Assembly: GCA_023376005.1 (NCBI GenBank)
Contig: CM042141.1
Span: forward strand, 98,975,597-99,039,596
Reading direction: 5' to 3'
Source of the DNA: Doryteuthis pealeii
Lineage: Eukaryota; Mollusca; Cephalopoda; Myopsida; Loliginidae
Length of the DNA: 64,000 nucleotides
This document shows, one piece after another, positions 56,301 to 59,978 of this stretch (position 1 is the first letter of the stretch; the number at the start of each line of letters is the position of its first letter). Both the position numbers and the translations under genes were made by a program. The notes under the pieces were generated by a model. That model was not told the DNA's origin. It saw nothing but the letters and a program-made list of their open reading frames with translations, and searched no databases.

Positions 56301-56988
56301 CTTTAGAGCTTAAGTTTCGGATAAAAACCCAGAGATACTTCTTAATACGGCTAAAGATATTATCTTGGTAAAAAAAAAAAAAGTAAACGAAAAAAATTGA
56401 AATTAAGTGACTTAAGTTACAAACAAAAATACGAAGTAGACTTTTTTCACTTGTCACCGCTTGGTCACGTGATGTAAACTCTAGTAATTGTTTATGTTTC
56501 TAAAGCCGTAAATATAAATTCTAAATCAAATATTCAAATATTTCTAAGAAAAAAAAAAGAAATATTTCCCAGTATAAAAAAAAGGTCTCAATAGTCTTTA
56601 ATTCTTACGAGCAGTAAACTAAAGAAAATGGTTGTGTTTTTTTCAAGGGCACGTGCAGTTTTACAGCAAGGGTGGTTATTTAAATGGTTATCATATTCAG
56701 GTTTTCTATCTTTATTTATTTACCTTACCTACCTGGTATATCTTCCCATCGGTTTTGACCCGTGTTGACATATACATATCTCATGGGTAAAGCAGATACC
56801 ATCCAATCTTTTGGGCTATTTCCTGACAAAACATCCGTTTGTCTCGTCGTGGGGTCTTTGAAAAAATTCCTTGTAAGTGTGGATCTATATAGACACACAT
56901 TGTTCTGTTTGTTACTAAGTAAATATTGATATTGGGAACGACGTGTTAGCGCTCGAAAAGCTGTCGATGTGATTCTGATCATTTTCAT
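22042..56988 (-). CDS. DUF1057-like alpha/beta hydrolase-fold protein, probably mitochondrial, predicted catalytically dead (7 exons)
   Basis: Seven exons (56733-56988, 45139-45312, 39367-39478, 32264-32380, 26150-26327, 24450-24621, 22042-22169) join in perfect phase to 1137 nt, 378 residues plus TGA. Residues 1-44 hold eight Arg/Lys and no acid, a typical mitochondrial presequence. The hydrolase core begins near residue 107: the oxyanion strand is LAIHDMYGGHESLLPLL (109-127; HG replaced by HD), followed by NFPG at 141-144. The nucleophile elbow LGYGTGC at 186-192 has Gly189 where the fold puts Ser. The acid strand GVLYCTKDP (295-303) keeps Asp302, but the region where relatives have a GH motif reads DKDGQITKQ (328-336), without His. 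The pattern resembles the DUF1057 family described from nematodes. No substrate can be named; a binding or scaffold role is inferred. Introns are 1.5-11.4 kb and full of repeats. Confidence 0.85.
22523..22926 (-). mobile_element. Non-autonomous Helitron
   Basis: On the - strand it starts A|TCTTCCATTAATAATGGAGA and ends with a hairpin-forming actgcccagagggtgtt followed by TTTTTGCTGG|T. A/T insertion context, 5' TC and 3' CTRR after a hairpin are Helitron hallmarks. Its interior matches the 35849-36448 copy. No Rep/helicase coding. Confidence 0.75.
23033..23816. mobile_element. TIR element interrupted by an RTE LINE
   Basis: ACAGGGTGGTCTGAAAGTCT at about 23034 is matched in inverse by agactttcagaccacacttt at 23797-23814. 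Without the RTE insert the element would be about 210 bp, a MITE of mariner/Tc1 form with TA ends. Confidence 0.75.
23197..23764 (+). pseudogene. RTE LINE C-terminal fragment with 11-bp target duplication and (ATG)n tail
   Basis: From about 23276 the frame encodes the same protein end as at 8.2 kb: KRQFFQAVVISVLMYGCTTW, LDGSCTRMLRAVLNKSWKQH, GHCWRSKDELISNVFLWKP and CCAEDLPGKMNDRECWREI, stop near 23757. The 3' end is catgatgatg. AATTAGGAGTT at 23186-23196 and 23765-23775 duplicates the target. The frame has no stops over ~160 codons, so the insertion is younger than the others, but it lacks the RT core. Confidence 0.85.
24040..24400 (-). mobile_element. LINE-tail family copy (antisense)
   Basis: Begins with ttggttttatggcatgtcaa (the inverted 3' tail), then gacgggaccctaacaggtac, ccactccaggtcagagtgga and catcagatgcagtttattac. 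The same order, inverted, is at 61124-61727. Non-coding. Confidence 0.7.
24450..24621 (-). CDS. DUF1057-like gene, exon 6 (acid strand)
   Basis: Acceptor tttacag; donor gttaac. It encodes residues 280-336: IGSYIFNLKHNNFPVGVLYC, TKDPQIETVTSQKFCELLGV, then EEKQMTFYDKDGQITKQ. The Asp of TKDP is where the fold places the catalytic acid; the following loop lacks the expected His. Confidence 0.9.
24917..25450. repeat. Direct repeat pair flanking a SINE-C head
   Basis: 24917-25100 and 25285-25450 share ttacataatggacagacata/ttacataataaataggcata, aaggaagtgtagtttagatt and gtttgattggcaatagtctt. Between them at 25130-25230 is a + strand SINE-C (gtggtataatagttagcaag, gagttcaattctcactgggt). The outer unit may be an unclassified SINE. 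Confidence 0.6.
25745..25860 (-). repeat. LINE-tail family fragment (antisense)
   Basis: gttccagaactggagcctca and gcagtctagtgtcataccca match copies at 57.9 and 63.8 kb. Confidence 0.55.
25938..25972. repeat. (TA)n microsatellite
   Basis: About 17 TA units in intron 5 of the DUF1057-like gene. Confidence 0.9.
26150..26327 (-). CDS. DUF1057-like gene, exon 5 (cap/helical region)
   Basis: Acceptor atttcag and donor gtaagt. It encodes residues 220-279, from GIQPYKLYDLLVQFWETPFL to IIRGIDFNS. Its aromatic-rich helices probably form the lid over the fold. The open frame running past both ends is intron. Confidence 0.9.
26845..27600 (+). mobile_element. SINE-B' copy split by a ~515-bp insert
   Basis: The 5' part at 26845-26950 (gctgtgacatcatagtaagc, ctttcagactaatacccta) and 3' part at 27466-27600 (ataccct then tgggaaaggtaggaa, ggtgttggcattaaataaca) are adjacent in the 21.7-kb copy. 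ATACCCT occurs at both junctions, consistent with a short target duplication. The insert (26950-27465) holds G runs and no recognised gene. Confidence 0.6.
27825..27912. repeat. Half copy of the 57.5-kb palindrome
   Basis: ttcctagtagatcaataaat and agagtggttcccctttgttt, then attataggaaataacc match one arm and the loop edge of the palindrome at 57476-57672. This copy lacks the TTAGGG-like core. Confidence 0.8.
28240..28440. repeat. SINE-B tail fragment and transposon terminus
   Basis: gagaaagaaaactctgaatt is the SINE-B tail (28240-28270). 28300-28440 shares gtttgtaaccagagggtgtt and gcaagatgataacgat with the 7.44- and 34.9-kb repeats, ending in the mariner-like terminus gcaaaacatttgactcaccc. 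Confidence 0.5.
28890..29045 (-). repeat. LINE 3' tail (antisense)
   Basis: ggttggttgattttaatggc, tatcaacctgtctggggtta and taatggttaggaagtaatat match 19680-19770 and 30000-30075. Confidence 0.65.
29050..29205. repeat. Foldback repeat, related copy at 4240-4380
   Basis: gatgtgcccttcggccttct with aggtatttcttgtc, later gagaaggttcccgaattcaa, aagaaatacctgaagaaagc and taaagggcac form an inverted pair. The right arm and flank (ggacaatagtccgtataatc) also occur once at 4258-4375. Confidence 0.65.
30115..30235 (-). mobile_element. SINE-C copy (antisense)
   Basis: ggggcatccagcaaggattg, ctattcagtagtaatggatc and gcttgctaatcattacacac are the inverse of the 29.37-kb and 49.43-kb heads. Confidence 0.65.
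30386..30463. repeat. Short palindrome, ~32-bp arms
   Basis: gcagcgtgctagccactt and aagtggctagcacactgc face each other across a 13-base loop, extended by ccattggtttcaaa / tttgaaaacaatg. Confidence 0.75.
30720..31348 (+). mobile_element. Non-autonomous Helitron (629 bp)
   Basis: Starts A|TCTTATTATAATGGAGATTG and ends with gcacccggagagtgc, then atatatttgCTAG|T. The copy at 52101-52740 is similar throughout. A 122-codon open frame inside (30676-31044) has many aromatic and Ile residues but is broken in the sister copy; not accepted as a gene. Confidence 0.8.
31349..32263. other. AT-rich intron sequence
   Basis: (TAA/ATT)n tracts at 31380-31500, then low-complexity sequence with open frames at 31508-31819 and 32000-32242 made of A-rich codons. 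No domain, no exon signals. Confidence 0.4.
32264..32380 (-). CDS. DUF1057-like gene, exon 4 (nucleophile elbow with Gly for Ser)
   Basis: Acceptor tttgcag; the donor is the weak gtttgt. It encodes residues 181-219, VDLMLGYGTGCYPTLRFCAK then TDICRSAALLCPAGHVPY. The strand-turn-helix GYGTGC is placed where active hydrolases have GxSxG. The exon is short and unusually G+C-rich for the region. Confidence 0.85.
32504..33065 (+). mobile_element. Mariner fragment carrying an antisense SINE-A
   Basis: The left terminus gagtcaaaaattatccacac is followed at 32536-32789 by an inverted SINE-A. The mariner then resumes (tctttattattgtcacactg) and encodes a damaged transposase N-terminus (FLWLEGVSRAEIHWRL-like, from about 32955). 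The empty site is seen at 39531. Confidence 0.7.
33345..33990 (+). mobile_element. Second copy of the mariner plus SINE-A block
   Basis: It repeats 32504-33065 with the SINE-A (33375-33624) at the same mariner position. The transposase N-terminus is better preserved: QFLWSEGVSGAKIYRRLLAQ followed by YGDSALLQRSV, then a decayed continuation to about 33990. Confidence 0.7.
34121..34370 (+). mobile_element. SINE-A copy
   Basis: Box A ttagcttagttggtagagc, box B gtgggttcgatgctgg, body taggtgtggcactccacttc and aaaaggggatagactcccat. Box B is the best preserved of all copies. Confidence 0.8.
34380..34425 (+). repeat. Helitron 3' end fragment
   Basis: aaatacttgtaattggtagc then ggacgcatatatttgCTAG|T resembles the last 45 bases of the 30.7- and 52.1-kb Helitrons; the hairpin is decayed. 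Confidence 0.5.
34600..34935 (-). repeat. Inverted copy of the 7.44-kb dispersed repeat
   Basis: tgattgaaacagattagcgt, aaacggaatggtccattatt, gctgaggtgacgacac and atgttgcaagatgataacaa mirror 7440-7785. Confidence 0.6.
34998..35092 (+). mobile_element. SINE-A 3' fragment
   Basis: ctggtctagtgctagtgaaa, aggggatagactccctcact, then ccaacaataggccactcc and actttactta: the tail only. Confidence 0.7.
35317..35430 (+). mobile_element. Helitron 5' fragment
   Basis: Starts A|TCTTATTATAATGGAGATTG and continues like the 30.7-kb copy for ~110 bases (tttgtctgtctgtaaccaaa), then stops at a LINE fragment. Confidence 0.65.
35430..35590 (+). pseudogene. LINE reverse-transcriptase C-terminal fragment
   Basis: Reads RMDKGHIPKDLLYGKLVEGT then GRLRLRFKDEA, the conserved stretch downstream of the RT in many non-LTR elements, with stops. 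The antisense element at 41.53-41.96 kb has the same peptide (MDKGCISKDLLYGELVEG). Confidence 0.65.
35849..36448 (+). mobile_element. Non-autonomous Helitron (600 bp)
   Basis: Starts A|TCTATTAATAATGGAGATTC and ends with actgcccagagggcgttttg then ttttttgCTAG|T. Inner sequence (ttccatttcaaattg, tcatatgatacaaacct-like) matches the inverted copy at 22523-22926. Confidence 0.8.
36740..37640. repeat. ~36-bp satellite, about 24 units
   Basis: The unit is close to gatagatatcgccatttgaa plus atgtggaaatatcaga, with spacing of 36-37 bases (for example 36993, 37029, 37066). Units diverge by single changes. A repeated 12-residue open frame (DRYHHLKCENIL-like) is the result of the period being near a multiple of three. 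Spacer-free, so not a CRISPR array. Confidence 0.9.
38004..38216 (+). mobile_element. SINE-B copy
   Basis: aatggttatcattataggaa, agttcaaatcctggacaagg, aaggtatgcatccaactatt and caaccagtctaggagaagga are in the usual order. Confidence 0.75.
38369..38495. repeat. 32-bp tandem repeat, four units
   Basis: aataagtaaataattatacg then gttataagtaat recurs at 38371, 38403, 38435 and 38467. Confidence 0.9.
38511..38762 (-). mobile_element. SINE-A copy (antisense)
   Basis: gggagtctatcccatttttg, gaggtggagtgccacaccta and gctctaccaactgagctaaa are the inverted tail, body and box A. Confidence 0.8.
39190..39312 (+). repeat. Helitron 3' end fragment
   Basis: acattaaaacttaaatactt then acacccggagggtgcatatt and cttgCTAG|T, with the complete hairpin, matching 31.2-31.35 and 52.6-52.74 kb. 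Confidence 0.7.
39367..39478 (-). CDS. DUF1057-like gene, exon 3
   Basis: Acceptor ttgcag; the donor is a weak gtattt after CCAAA. It encodes residues 144-180, GTNHTNGVGRGHDDGFLHTT followed by DEYAEFIGDFLEQLKIP. The phase 1 entry and phase 2 exit fit both neighbours. Confidence 0.85.
39531..39875 (+). pseudogene. Mariner N-terminal fragment (empty-site copy)
   Basis: The terminus ggtgagtcaaaaattatcca is followed without SINE by ttattattgtcacactacgc. A damaged transposase start begins at about 39691: MAAPLAVYTKE, then FLWSEGVSGAEIHQRLIAQY-like sequence with a stop. The DNA-binding helix region is recognisable, the catalytic part absent. Confidence 0.7.
40500..41060 (+). pseudogene. RTE LINE fragment split by a ~230-bp insert
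   Basis: 40507-40727 encodes the decayed SCTIMLCAILN...GHCWKNKDKLISDVLL region. 40968-41045 resumes with LCADAGCCAADILKAMNDRD. Between them is unclassified sequence. Several frameshifts. Confidence 0.65.
41230..41480. repeat. Promoter-like repeat, related copy at 43133-43330
   Basis: Both hold gagtcctgattggctgct (an inverted CCAAT-type box), a dataaatatc element and tattgggttacgactgc/tattgagttacagctt. Possibly LTR or LINE 5' regions. Confidence 0.45.
41530..41960 (-). pseudogene. LINE reverse-transcriptase C-terminus with zinc-finger-like end (antisense)
   Basis: On the - strand it reads HLWWLGHVRRMDKGCISKDL, GRPRQRFKDICKKDMKTCHI, NTNTWEVGAEN, and further on a CSHCTTDCHSKLVCLSH finger-like end. 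This order is typical of non-LTR retrotransposon C-termini. Stops interrupt it. A + strand copy of its second half is at 44770-45055. Confidence 0.7.
42140..43560 (+). mobile_element. Possible LTR-retrotransposon remnant
   Basis: G+C-richer block ending with tggtgctgtgacc at 43463-43475, which resembles the primer-binding region after a 5' LTR. The following cagcatattctaaaccccac (43528 on) recurs at 58994 after another LTR-like block. No gag or pol frame was found; boundaries and class are uncertain. Confidence 0.35.
43824..43856. repeat. Poly-A tract
   Basis: About 26 A followed by gaaagaaa; a similar tract with (GAAA)n is at 45043-45080, at the end of a LINE fragment. Confidence 0.85.
44090..44715 (-). 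mobile_element. SINE-B copy (antisense) split by a hAT MITE
   Basis: 44090-44192 holds the inverted tail (aattcagagttttctttctc, agagcccagtctgcccaacc), and 44605-44715 the inverted head (gaaatacaaacagcctcatc, cagaatttgaactcagttca). Confidence 0.7.
44193..44604. mobile_element. hAT-type MITE inside a SINE-B
   Basis: Ends CAGTGGTTCCCAAACC and TTTGGGAATCACTG. The two flanking octamers (tgcgagag, acctaaag) do not match, so the target duplication has decayed or an edge was lost. Confidence 0.65.
44770..45055 (+). pseudogene. LINE C-terminal fragment
   Basis: + strand reads CKKNMKTCHINTNTREVGAE then NRVAWHLLVKQGMKRSEKER, homologous to the antisense element at 41.6 kb, and ends in a poly-A tract (45043-45068). 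It sits 80 bases from exon 2 of the DUF1057-like gene. Confidence 0.65.
45139..45312 (-). CDS. DUF1057-like gene, exon 2 (oxyanion strand, NFPG)
   Basis: Acceptor ttttctag and donor gtaagtaa. It encodes residues 86-143, including IHDMYGGHESLLPLL and YRVIAINFP, the first two beta strands of the hydrolase core. Exon phase is 1-to-1. Confidence 0.9.
45470..45650 (+). repeat. Repeat D copy 1
   Basis: ggtaggtgcaaaaaatgcat, cctcaggcactgggcaataa, cctttaaatcaagggggcag and acctgggatcaatgctgtta recur in the same order at 59783-59935. Non-coding, origin unknown. Confidence 0.7.
45895..46140. repeat. 40-bp tandem repeat, about six units
   Basis: Unit gtaaaagaaatcattgaatt plus aattttatcatttatttatt, at 45961, 46001, 46041 and so on. 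Highly similar between units, so recent. Confidence 0.95.
46141..46940. other. AT-rich intron sequence with a GT microsatellite
   Basis: (GTAT/GT)n at 46785-46841. No exon or recognised transposon otherwise. Confidence 0.4.
46951..46982. repeat. (TA)n microsatellite
   Basis: About 15 units. Confidence 0.9.
47140..47481. repeat. Inverted repeat and (TA)n tract
   Basis: aagcatgtttgattgaagat at 47151 faces tcttcaatcaaacatacttg at 47404, with ~230 bases between. It is followed by TA units at 47432-47481. Confidence 0.6.
47730..49394. promoter_or_regulatory. Cluster of GTTACGTCACRTCACA motifs
   Basis: Motif copies are at 47730-47738 (partial, inverted), 47898-47912, 48065-48080, 48084-48101 (inverted), 49000-49016, 49021-49035, 49213-49228 and 49378-49393. 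The pair at 48065/48084 forms a palindrome around agca. The core TGACGT resembles CREB/ATF sites, but the arrangement around a decayed coding region fits transposase-binding subterminal repeats equally well. Confidence 0.6.
48105..48664 (+). pseudogene. Decayed coding region of unknown (probably transposon-related) protein
   Basis: 48105-48197 reads SYLKTSEMCFDTYEDFVSVK and more in frame. The open frame 48220-48621 holds VGIWVLVIYKEEKWLGKVID and NEICVRCLEKPFSVNGPQD, a small beta-barrel-like pattern (W-V-L-V-x-Y...W-L-G-x-V). After a T-run frameshift near 48565 the protein seems to continue to KGRKWFWKY and a stop at 48662-48664. The three parts are in different frames, so it is broken. It is embedded in the GTTACGTCAC motif cluster. 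I do not recognise the family with certainty. Confidence 0.45.
49428..49650 (+). mobile_element. SINE-C copy
   Basis: gatgtaatggttagtaagct (box A region), gtgagttcaatcttcactgg (box B region) and tggatgccccatacttgc, then a body to about 49560. A decayed inverted partner follows to ~49645. Confidence 0.65.
49697..50077 (+). promoter_or_regulatory. Candidate solo LTR with TATA box and poly(A) signal
   Basis: G+C-richer block starting tgatgaacg and ending gttgtca. It has TATAAAAG at 49875-49882 and AATAAA at 50035-50040 in LTR-like order. It lies antisense in intron 1 of the DUF1057-like gene. No coding region adjoins it. Confidence 0.4.
50394..50648 (-). mobile_element. SINE-A copy (antisense)
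   Basis: gggagtctatccccttttta, gatgtggagtgccacaccta and gctctaccgactgagctaaa; box A is well preserved. Confidence 0.8.
50660..52100 (-). other. Helitron-type 3' end and AT-rich sequence
   Basis: ACTAG|caaaagtacccggtcc and atgacc at 50669-50691 is, on the - strand, a hairpin followed by CTAG|T, a second Helitron end type. 51012-51130 repeats the 10.66-kb segment. The rest is T/A-rich with poly-T at 51220-51245. The upstream Helitron end was not located. Confidence 0.45.
52101..52740 (+). mobile_element. Non-autonomous Helitron (sister of 30720-31348)
   Basis: atggagattgtgtgtttgtc to gcacccggagggtgc and atatatttgCTAG|T. The first bases are blurred by a TA tract. About 640 bp with dense similarity to the 30.7-kb copy. 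Confidence 0.8.
52766..53345. repeat. 47-bp satellite with GAT runs, about 12 units
   Basis: Unit gacttcaataaaataaatga, gggtatttttatatgtat and gatgatgat; spacing 47 bases (52813, 52860 and on). Units are almost identical, and the last GAT run is expanded (53318-53346). No unique spacers. Confidence 0.95.
53405..53495 (-). repeat. LINE 3' tail (antisense)
   Basis: gattggttgattggtttgtg, gcacatcaaccctttttggg and tcatttaatgccga are the inverse of the 54.2-kb LINE end. Confidence 0.6.
53873..54275 (+). pseudogene. LINE 3' end: zinc-binding C-terminus and 3' tail
   Basis: The frame contains THSYLLKGEEAPVCPTCKVQ then LTTKHVLLNCNRLKHIRANY, a CxxC...H...C motif of jockey/I-type LINE C-termini, ending at 54151. 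The non-coding 3' end follows (ggcattaaatgacccacaga, ggttgatatgccgttaaac). This links the many orphan ggttgattttaatggcatat repeats of the window to a LINE. Confidence 0.7.
54351..54550. mobile_element. hAT MITE, 200 bp, perfect 8-bp target duplication
   Basis: Ends CAATGGTTCTCAACC and GGTGAGAACCACTA are inverted. ATTTACAT flanks both sides (54343-54350, 54551-54558). Non-coding. Confidence 0.85.
54560..55632 (+). pseudogene. RTE LINE fragment interrupted by a palindromic insert
   Basis: 54570-54865 encodes the decayed AIAVLVLLYGCTSWT, KLNGSCTRMLHAILN and GHCWRSKDELISDVLLWIP. It resumes at about 55526 with CCVEDLPRAMTE and ends tgatgatgac at 55628. The insert replaces roughly 40 bp of the LINE. 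Confidence 0.65.
55225..55520. repeat. ~295-bp palindrome inside the RTE remnant
   Basis: Arms about 55228-55363 and 55382-55520: tttcctcgtaaattcctacc, cacccgttattttacaatac and actaaatatattttctt face their inverses around a short centre (gattctttattctttaac). Slight arm differences, one large gap near gagcctc. Confidence 0.85.
55633..56732. other. AT-rich intron sequence
   Basis: Contains a T run at 55962-55978 and the phrase tttttggtaaatttttttc also seen at 35.68 kb. No exon or classified repeat. Confidence 0.35.
56733..56988 (-). CDS. DUF1057-like gene, exon 1 (start codon, presequence)
   Basis: The ATG at 56988-56986 (context cgataATGaaa) is followed two codons later by a second in-frame ATG. 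It encodes residues 1-85, starting MKMIRITSTAFRALTRRSQY. The first acidic residue is Asp45. The donor CCAG|gtaggt leaves one base, completed as Asp86 by exon 2. Upstream on the - strand (56990-57360) is a somewhat CpG-richer stretch that could contain the start of transcription; no TATA box is obvious. Confidence 0.8.
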
Positions 56989-57475
56989 TATCGAAAAGTA
57001 AATATGCCCATTAAAAAAATATTCAATTTACTGCATACCATTGCAGTAAGAGCCACCGGTGTTAGTACAAAAAAACAAACTTGACTGAATGGTCGCTTAG
57101 GTCAAGGACAAATTTTAAGTGTCACGGTCGGTGGGGTTTTCTGTATATAAAAAAAATCTACGGAACAAAATATAAGTGAAAAGATCTAGATAGGATGCGA
57201 GAGGTGCATTTTTTTCTTTATTATGTGCTATTTTTATAACTATGTTTATGTTATCATTTAAATAAATAAAGTTCAATGTCACGTACTGCTCACTCCGAGA
57301 CGTGTTATTGTTTTACGTTGGACACGACACGTAGACTTCGTTAACGTAGCTTGCAAAAAGAAAGAGAGAAAGAAAAATTCTAAGTACATTACATCCGAAA
57401 TAATTGTACATTTACACACACACACACACACACATTATAGAAATTTATTTTGAATTGATTATCAATACTTCTCTT
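56989..57475 (-). promoter_or_regulatory. Probable promoter / 5' region of the DUF1057-like gene
   Basis: The - strand upstream of the start codon. Without a TATA box, it has more CpG steps than the surroundings (tccgagacgtg, ttacgttggacacgacacgt at 57293-57340). (CA)n at 57414-57434. Assignment is by position only. Confidence 0.35.
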
Positions 57476-57672
57476 GGTTATTTCCTATAACTCCAACATA
57501 AACAAAGGGGAACCACTCTTGACTAATAAATTATTTATTTATTGATCTACTAGGAAAAAAGAAGACGGGGTTAGGGTTAGGGTTTAGGGTTAGTTTAATG
57601 GGAAAATAAATAAATAATTTATCAGTCAAGAGTGGTTCCCCTTTGTTTATGTTAGAGTTATAGGAAATAACC
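57476..57672. repeat. Palindrome with TTAGGG-like core
   Basis: Arms 57476-57541 and 57606-57672 (ggttatttcctataactc..., inverse gagttataggaaataacc). The centre carries ggggttagggttagggttta then gggttag at 57567-57593, about four telomere-type units. A half copy without the core is at 27825-27912. Confidence 0.9.
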
Positions 57673-57834
57673 GTTCTCTTTTAAATAAAATTCCATGATT
57701 GAAATGGAATTAATCCAGGAAAATATTTTGGTAAAAAAATATTTTTTTTAAATTAACAAATTGATCAATGATCATCATACCTATTGGTAATTGATTCTGT
57801 TTGATTGATTATCGAGTACGGATAATCTTTAAAC

Positions 57835-58020
57835 AGATCTATTTGACCCGTAGATGGGACCCTAACCGATACTACAATTTCGGGTCAGAGTGGATCTGGG
57901 AGTAATGGCAATGAAGGGGTACTCCACACTCCACAGAGTTCCAGAACTGGAGCCTCACTACCAGATAGTTTAGAGTCATACCCAGGACAACCTTTTTTTT
58001 TGGGGGGGGGGGGGTCTTAC
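57835..58020 (-). repeat. LINE-tail family copy (antisense)
   Basis: gatgggaccctaaccgatac, tcgggtcagagtggatctgg and aactggagcctcactaccag, then a G-run. Confidence 0.7.
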
Positions 58021-58139
58021 CATTGTTCAGGGGATTTAGAATGTTTTTTTTTGAAAGCTCACTGAAATAGCCGCGACAGAGGGGGGTGTAAAAAATATAT
58101 TTTTAGGCTTCAACAATGTTGTCATTTTGAAATTCATGC

Positions 58140-59030
58140 TGTGAATTTGAGACGCCCAGTGATTGGTCGGTTGTAAGGTCCCTGGGGGGGACAGGGAGGA
58201 TGCCTGATTTGGTACAATCTCTTTGGCAAGGCTGTGATCAGCTAAGACAGACGGGTTTTCGTCATGTCTAGGGCCTATAAAACCCTACTTTTGAAAGCTG
58301 CTAGGCGGCTTCGGACTGCTATGTCCAAATGAACTTTTTTCTTTCCTTTCTTCCAATGAAGAATTCCTTTTAGAAAAAAGATTGACCATCCTTTCAAGAA
58401 AAGTTCCCGAGACATTATGAAAGGCTTCTCTGAAGAAGCTAAAATGAAGGAGTCATGGGATGAAGAATGTGAAGAGATATTGTGACCAAATCTCAGTATT
58501 ATAGAAGAACCTTGACCACTGGGTCTTAGAATTGTTGAAAGAAAGAAGAAAAAGGGAAGAGGGAAAAAAGTTGAAATGAAGAATTTCAAAGAAAGAAGAA
58601 AAAGAAAGGAAGAAGAACAAAGAGAATAAACACAGGCGCAGGTTTCTCAATCACGACTGTTGGAAATAAGAACCCACCATAAAAGTTATTTTGGTGTATC
58701 TATTCTAGCCTCTATAGCAAGTAATATTTTTTGTATAATGCTATTTTTTCTTGTATTGTTTTGCATATATGTAATATTTCGTTAATGTTAAGGAATATCT
58801 CCGCAGAAAAAATTAGTGCAATTAACAGACCAGCTTGAGTAGAAGATTTATTGAATAAAAGTTTAGAAGATCTTTAATTATAATTGTCTCTCTTGTTTTT
58901 GGCTCCAGTTACATTCATTTTCCTATTTTTTTTTATTGTTACCTAGCGTCGGGTTTTGTAAACGACCGCAAAATTTCAACAGGGATACGGTCAGCATATT
59001 CTAAACCCCACCAACAAGGCTATAATTGCT
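58140..59030 (+). mobile_element. Candidate LTR-type remnant with TATA box and poly(A) signal
   Basis: cctataaaaccctactt has a TATA box at 58276-58283; AATAAA is at 58854-58859; the segment ends with cagcatattctaaaccccac shared with 43.53 kb. No pol frame. Confidence 0.35.
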
Positions 59031-59138
59031 TCTGAGATTTATTTTGCATTTTTTCTCTAAAAGAAACAGATGGTGAATGTAGTGGATATACAATTCTGAT
59101 ATCAAATATATTTCATTAGTTTTAATAAACAACCTATT

Positions 59139-59172
<34 letters not shown>

Positions 59173-59208
59173 GTAGACAAATAATCTGTTTGAGATGGCG
59201 ATAGCCGA

Positions 59209-59603
59209 CAATTTTTAGGAGATTATGTGCTTAATTGAAGTCATACCTAATTTGTAAATTAATTAGTTATAATTAAATGAATTAGGCGTGCATATCGTGC
59301 TGTAAATCAACCAAAAAAGTGCGATATATATATATCAGTTTAAAATAAACGAGAAATCTGGGTAAGCCAGCTTGGTGTAATGGTTAGAGTCTCCGCCTGT
59401 CAGCCTGACAGGTAGGGTTCGAATCACGCACAAAGCACTGGCCTGTCTATAACTCTGCTGATGAGGCCTAATAGGCGGAAATGTACATACAGAGATTGAC
59501 TTTTTCTCAATTTGTTTACACCTTACATTTAATCCGATATGCATGCCTAATTCATTTAATTATAACTAATTAATTTACAAATTAGGTATGACTTCAATTA
59601 AGC

Positions 59604-59607
<4 letters not shown>
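59209..59607. mobile_element. Foldback element enclosing a tRNA-Asp-derived SINE head
   Basis: Outer arms (ttaggagattatgtgcttaa; inverse ttaattataactaattaatt and ttcaattaagcac) match those of the 18.5-kb palindrome. In the middle, 59360-59430 reads ttggtgtaatggttagagtc, tccgcctgtcagcctgacag and gggttcgaatcacgc: box A, an anticodon-arm region like tRNA-Asp(GTC), and box B. No CCA-compatible acceptor stem, so not a tRNA gene. Confidence 0.7.

Positions 59608-59650
<43 letters not shown>
59608..59650. repeat. (TA)n microsatellite
   Basis: About 20 units. Confidence 0.9.
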
Positions 59651-59652
<2 letters not shown>

Positions 59653-59769
59653 TACTCATTTGTAGTTTAATTAGTTGAACTGCATGGAGCATAAAATGTG
59701 GTATTTACCTCACATCCCACATATGCAGGTCAGATCCAATGCCCTATTAATGTGGGACCACACACAAGC

Positions 59770-59945
59770 CAAAGCTCATGGGATGGCAGGTGCAAAAAAT
59801 GCGTAGATCCCATTGGCCTTCTCCTTCAAAGGGGCACCTCAGGCACTGGGCAATAAACCCAGCCCTGCTCCTTTAAATGAAGGGGGCAGGTGTTGTCTGG
59901 GAGGAAGGCCCTCCTGGGATCACGCTGTTAATATACATCACAGGT
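59770..59945 (+). repeat. Repeat D copy 2
   Basis: ggcaggtgcaaaaaatgcgt, cctcaggcactgggcaataa and cctttaaatgaagggggcag match 45.48-45.63 kb. Confidence 0.7.
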
Positions 59946-59978
59946 CCAGTGGTCAAACCCACCAGATCCCCACCCCAA

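Noticed and set aside
57567..57593. Chromosome end
   Set aside because: Only about four TTAGGG-type units, in the loop of a palindrome and with normal sequence on both sides.
58275..58650. Genes of 104 and 65 codons on the - strand
   Set aside because: Phe/Ser-rich translation of purine-rich LTR-like sequence, no homology recognised.
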